Of a stretch of 8,138 nucleotides of DNA, positions 5,734 through 8,138 are shown one piece after another. Positions within the stretch are counted from its first letter, which is position 1; every line of letters begins with the position of its first letter. This DNA is from Bordetella parapertussis (GTDB lineage Bacteria; Pseudomonadota; Gammaproteobacteria; Burkholderiales; SG8-39): assembly GCA_945906975.1 (NCBI GenBank), contig CAMDRY010000124.1, forward strand, positions 1-8,138. Direction: 5' to 3'. The position numbers and the translations under genes are program-made. The notes under the pieces are model-generated. The model was not told the DNA's origin and did not search any database. It saw only the letters and a program-made list of their open reading frames with translations.

Positions 5734-6936
5734 CTAGTGGATGGCTGCGGAGGCGCGTAAGGCGTCAATCATCGCGGTCTTGCGCATGAAGGCGCGCGCG
5801 AGTGCGGGGTCTTCCGCGGTGCGGCGCATTTCGTCCTGGTTGCGGCGCCGCGCCTCGGGGTTGCGCTCTTCCATGGTTTTTTTGTTGCGCGCCGTGTTGG
5901 CATTGATGAAGTCTATGGCGATCTGGCGTCGTTGGCGCTCGTACAGGTCGAGCAAGCCGGCATCTTCGCCGCGTGCAACGCGAATGAGTTTGTCGCAAAG
6001 GTTCAGCGCATCGTGCACCCCGCCGTTCATGCCCATGCCGCCAATCGGGTTGTTGATATGGGCGGAATCGCCGGCAAGAAAAGCGCGACCGGCGCGATAG
6101 GTGGTGGCCACGCGCTGGTGCACCGGGTAGAGCGTGCGATGGATGGTTTCGTAGCGCTCCGGTTTTTGCCAAACGCCTTGCAGGCGCGCCTCGGTCGAGG
6201 CGTCCGAAACGACGTCCTCGTCGGCCTCATCGCTGCGCGTGGGAAAGAGCACACGCCACATGCCAGGCACGCGCAGCAGCACGCACCATTCGTCTGGATC
6301 GGACACGTAGTTGACCAGCGACAAACCGTCCAGGACGGCGGCGAAATCAAAGGTCGTGCTGGCGACGTAAAAGCGTTCCGGGTAGGTCATGCCCTCGAAC
6401 GCGATGCCAAGCGCAGTGCGCACGGCACTCCAGGCGCCGTCCGCCCCGATCAGCCAGTCGCCGCAGTGGGTTTCGACATGGCCCGCGCGCTCGATCTTTA
6501 GCGTGATGCCGTCGGTATTTTGCTCGACGTTCAGCACTTTGGCCTCAAGGTTCAAGTCGACATCCGGAAAGGCCTTGAGGCGGTCGCGAATCAGGCGCGT
6601 CATTTTCCACTGCTCGCACTGCAGACGGTAGGGGTGGTCGGTGTCGCCGCGCAGTACCTCGGCATCAAATTCGGCGATGAGGCCGCTTTTGCGGTCGCGG
6701 AACTGGGTGTGGCGCGCCACCAGGCCCTGGCTGTGCAGGTCCGCCGTCAGCGTCGGGTCGATGCGCGCGATCATGTCTAGCGTCGGCGGATGAAAAGTCG
6801 ACGCGCGCAGGTCCTCGGCCAGTTCGCTGCGCCGTTCGAACAGGCTTACTTTCATGCCGGCCTTGGCAAGCACCAGAGCCGAAATCATGCCCACCGGACC
6901 CGCGCCGGCGATGAGCACGCGTTTGTCTGCAGTCAT
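5734..6936 (-). CDS. class A FAD-dependent aromatic-ring monooxygenase (PHBH family)
   Basis: The 400-residue product shows the three marks of single-component flavin hydroxylases: the dinucleotide-binding GAGPVG (11-16), the DG motif DWLIGADG (160-167) and the GD motif GRAFLAGDSAH (283-293) followed by NNPIGGMGMNGGVHDALNL. Such enzymes use NAD(P)H, FAD and O2 to add a hydroxyl to an aromatic or N-heteroaromatic ring, sometimes with decarboxylation. The segment RASTFHPPTLDM (44-55) is typical of the MhpA/UbiH-like branch and differs from the NicC N-terminus as I recall it, so this is not simply 6-hydroxynicotinate 3-monooxygenase. A charged, Arg-rich tail (about 350-390) extends past the GD region. 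The ATG lies 1 base after the stop of the upstream gene, so translation is probably coupled. The substrate is not predictable from sequence alone. Cytoplasmic. Confidence 0.9.
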   Translation of the reverse strand: MTADKRVLIAGAGPVGMISALVLAKAGMKVSLFERRSELAEDLRASTFHPPTLDMIARIDPTLTADLHSQGLVARHTQFRDRKSGLIAEFDAEVLRGDTDHPYRLQCEQWKMTRLIRDRLKAFPDVDLNLEAKVLNVEQNTDGITLKIERAGHVETHCGDWLIGADGAWSAVRTALGIAFEGMTYPERFYVASTTFDFAAVLDGLSLVNYVSDPDEWCVLLRVPGMWRVLFPTRSDEADEDVVSDASTEARLQGVWQKPERYETIHRTLYPVHQRVATTYRAGRAFLAGDSAHINNPIGGMGMNGGVHDALNLCDKLIRVARGEDAGLLDLYERQRRQIAIDFINANTARNKKTMEERNPEARRRNQDEMRRTAEDPALARAFMRKTAMIDALRASAAIH

Positions 6937-6937
6937 T

Positions 6938-7714
6938 TCAGTGCTCTGCCAGCAGCGAACCGAGGCCGTAGATTTTGTCCTTGATGCCTTTTTGGCGCAG
7001 CGCCCACCAATAGGTCGCGGTGTTGATGGCGATCACCGGTTTGCCCAGCCAGAACTCGGCCATGGCGGCCACCTCGGCCATGGCGAGGTTGGTGCCCACC
7101 TGGACGATGGCGTCGACCTTGCCCTTGTTCACTTCAATGATGGCGTCGCGTAACTGCGTCTTGCTGGCGTGTGCGATGAGCACCGGGCTGGCGCATTTGA
7201 GGCCTTTGAGGTTGACCACGTCAAAGCCGCAGTCGGTGAAAAAACGGTGCACCTGTTTGTCGCCAACCGGCATGTAAGGCGTGATGATGCCCAGGCGCTT
7301 GAGCTTGCCGTATTTGCGCAGCGCCGCCTGGCAGGCGTCCGACCCCATCGCCACGCTGACGCCGGCGTGTTTTTCGACTTTGCGTTGCAGTTTGGTGGCG
7401 CCGTCACGGCCGTCCCAGAATGTTTCGGCCGACATGCCCATGATGATGGAGTCGGGGTTGCAGGACATCACCGAATCGACCGAGTCCATCAGCGTGGCGC
7501 GGATATTGTTCATCAGCACCATGAATGATTTGTCGTCGCTCACCTTGTTGTCGGGGATGACAATACGCGAAAAATGGTTGGTCACGCCATGCGGCTTCAT
7601 CATCTCGTACTCCGGCTGCACCGAAGTATTGGTCGATGGGGCGATTACGCCGAAGGTGTGGCGGAATCCGAGTGAGTCGCGGGTTTTGGCTTTTGCTGCG
7701 GCGCCGGCTGGCAT
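6938..7714 (-). CDS. maleate isomerase/arylmalonate decarboxylase-fold protein lacking both catalytic cysteines
   Basis: The 258-residue product belongs to the same fold family as the gene at 3965-4699. It shares PSTNT (26-30), a TPY motif (Tyr147), and LGKPVIAINTATYWWALRQKGI near the C-terminus. At the two catalytic cysteine positions it differs: MGMSAETFWDG puts Met94 where the paralogue has Cys79, and VQVGTNLAM puts Gly207 where the paralogue has Cys193. Other cysteines exist (85, 128, 162, 174) but not at these sites. It may be a decarboxylase, isomerase or hydratase with another mechanism, or a non-catalytic partner. The N-terminus has an extra roughly 15 Lys/Ala-rich residues. The ATG at 7714 has an excellent AAGGAG (7721-7726) 6 bases upstream. 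It is followed after 1 base by the monooxygenase gene. Confidence 0.82.
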   Translation of the reverse strand: MPAGAAAKAKTRDSLGFRHTFGVIAPSTNTSVQPEYEMMKPHGVTNHFSRIVIPDNKVSDDKSFMVLMNNIRATLMDSVDSVMSCNPDSIIMGMSAETFWDGRDGATKLQRKVEKHAGVSVAMGSDACQAALRKYGKLKRLGIITPYMPVGDKQVHRFFTDCGFDVVNLKGLKCASPVLIAHASKTQLRDAIIEVNKGKVDAIVQVGTNLAMAEVAAMAEFWLGKPVIAINTATYWWALRQKGIKDKIYGLGSLLAEH

Positions 7715-7768
7715 GGGTAACTCCTTCGTTCAGATCTGCGGGAGGGGGGTGATTATTTGGATACTCAC

Positions 7769-7798
7769 AATTGTAGCGGCAAGAATTGTAGCGGCAAG
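7769..7798. repeat. perfect 15-bp tandem duplication
   Basis: The unit AATTGTAGCGGCAAG is present twice, at 7769-7783 and 7784-7798, with no mismatch. It lies in the 155-base gap between the hydrolase gene and the cysteine-less isomerase-fold gene. A perfect copy suggests a recent duplication or conversion. Confidence 0.92.
7770..7797 (-). promoter_or_regulatory. candidate promoter for the catabolic genes, built by a tandem duplication
   Basis: On the minus strand TTGCCG (7797-7792) lies 16 bases before TACAAT (7775-7770), a fair sigma70-type pair. Transcription would start near 7763, leaving a leader of about 50 bases before the ATG at 7714. Both hexamers come from two identical copies of a 15-bp unit, so the spacing follows from the duplication. 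The site suggests that the four genes from 7714 to 3965 can be transcribed apart from the hydrolase gene. Confidence 0.42.
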
Positions 7799-7818
7799 CG
7801 CGGCGCGAGCATGGTCTC

Positions 7819-7848
7819 GCATCGTATCGCAATGCATCGTATCGCACC
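7819..7848. repeat. second 15-bp tandem repeat in the same gap
   Basis: The 13-base core GCATCGTATCGCA occurs at 7819-7831 and again at 7834-7846, giving a 15-base period with differing 2-base spacers (AT and CC). It is unrelated in sequence to the duplication at 7769-7798 but has the same period. Confidence 0.88.
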
Positions 7849-7869
7849 GCGCCGGGGGCGTCGCGGGTT

Positions 7870-8138
7870 TCAGGCAAGCGCGGCGATGATCTCATCACGC
7901 ATGAGCAGGTCGGCGTATTTTTGGCCCATGTCGAAGAGGTTGGCCTCATGCGGCCCCTGCGCGCGGTCGCCGACGCAGTCTGTGGCGACAATGGTGCGCA
8001 GGTTGTTGCTGAGCGCGTCGACCACGCTGGCGCGCACGCAGCCCGAGGTGGTGCAACCGGCGACAACGAGGGTGTCGACGCGCCGCTGCAGCAACCAGGC
8101 GCTGAGTCCGGTGTTGAAAAACGCCGAGGCCTGGGTCT
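7870..8138 (-). CDS. isochorismatase-superfamily cysteine hydrolase, NicF/N-carbamoylsarcosine amidase type (3' end only)
   Basis: The last 88 codons are present; the start lies beyond the right edge. The segment SAFFNTGLSAWL, then GCTTSGCVRASVVDA and DCVGDRAQGPHEANLFDMGQKY, is typical of the maleamate amidohydrolase (NicF) and N-carbamoylsarcosine amidase group. The Cys in TSGCVR is the nucleophile of the Asp-Lys-Cys triad; the Lys and Asp should lie just off the right edge. NicF hydrolyses maleamate to maleate and ammonia, which would feed the maleate isomerase-like protein encoded at the other end of this gene set. A ureide-type substrate is an alternative. A TTG codon at 8094 opens the same frame but is internal, since the family sequence continues upstream of it. 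155 bases separate it from the next gene, so it may or may not share a transcript. Confidence 0.85.
   Translation of the reverse strand, partial: TQASAFFNTGLSAWLLQRRVDTLVVAGCTTSGCVRASVVDALSNNLRTIVATDCVGDRAQGPHEANLFDMGQKYADLLMRDEIIAALA

Overview
The window is GC-rich, densely coded DNA that looks like a betaproteobacterial chromosome, probably Burkholderiales or a close relative. The pointers are the biotin ligase, type III pantothenate kinase and SPOR-protein run with a separate rfaE2-type heptose adenylyltransferase nearby, and a ugpB-like gene. This assignment comes from gene content and order alone. I saw no rRNA, tRNA, CRISPR array, insertion sequence or phage gene.

Left part (1-3408). 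The 5' end of a minus-strand gene for a UgpB-like periplasmic binding protein starts at 131 from a TTG codon and runs off the left edge. It is divergent from a plus-strand housekeeping run: birA (429-1418), coaX (1423-2181), a membrane-anchored SPOR-domain protein (2212-2904) and a small cupin (2901-3230). birA and coaX are 4 bases apart, coaX and SPOR 30 bases apart, and SPOR and cupin overlap by 4 bases, so they are likely co-transcribed. Two of these products handle cofactors (biotin, CoA).

Middle (3231-3912). A convergent gene, rfaE2, meets the housekeeping run across a 178-base gap. That gap holds a long imperfect hairpin which is a candidate two-way terminator.

Right part (3965-8138, all minus strand, read from right to left). 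This is a catabolic gene set: a cysteine hydrolase of the NicF/N-carbamoylsarcosine amidase type (cut by the right edge), a maleate isomerase/arylmalonate decarboxylase-fold protein that lacks both catalytic cysteines of the fold, a class A FAD monooxygenase, an isocitrate lyase/PEP mutase superfamily lyase with an intact KKCGH loop, and a second maleate isomerase-like protein with both cysteines. Hydroxylation, amide hydrolysis, cis-trans isomerisation and C-C lysis together resemble the lower part of nicotinate-type N-heterocycle degradation. The extra lyase and the cysteine-less paralogue do not fit the standard nic pathway. No ring-cleavage enzyme, transporter or regulator is visible, so the substrate is unknown.

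Three unrelated 15-bp-period tandem repeats lie in non-coding gaps of this gene set. One of them builds a plausible promoter ahead of the cysteine-less gene.
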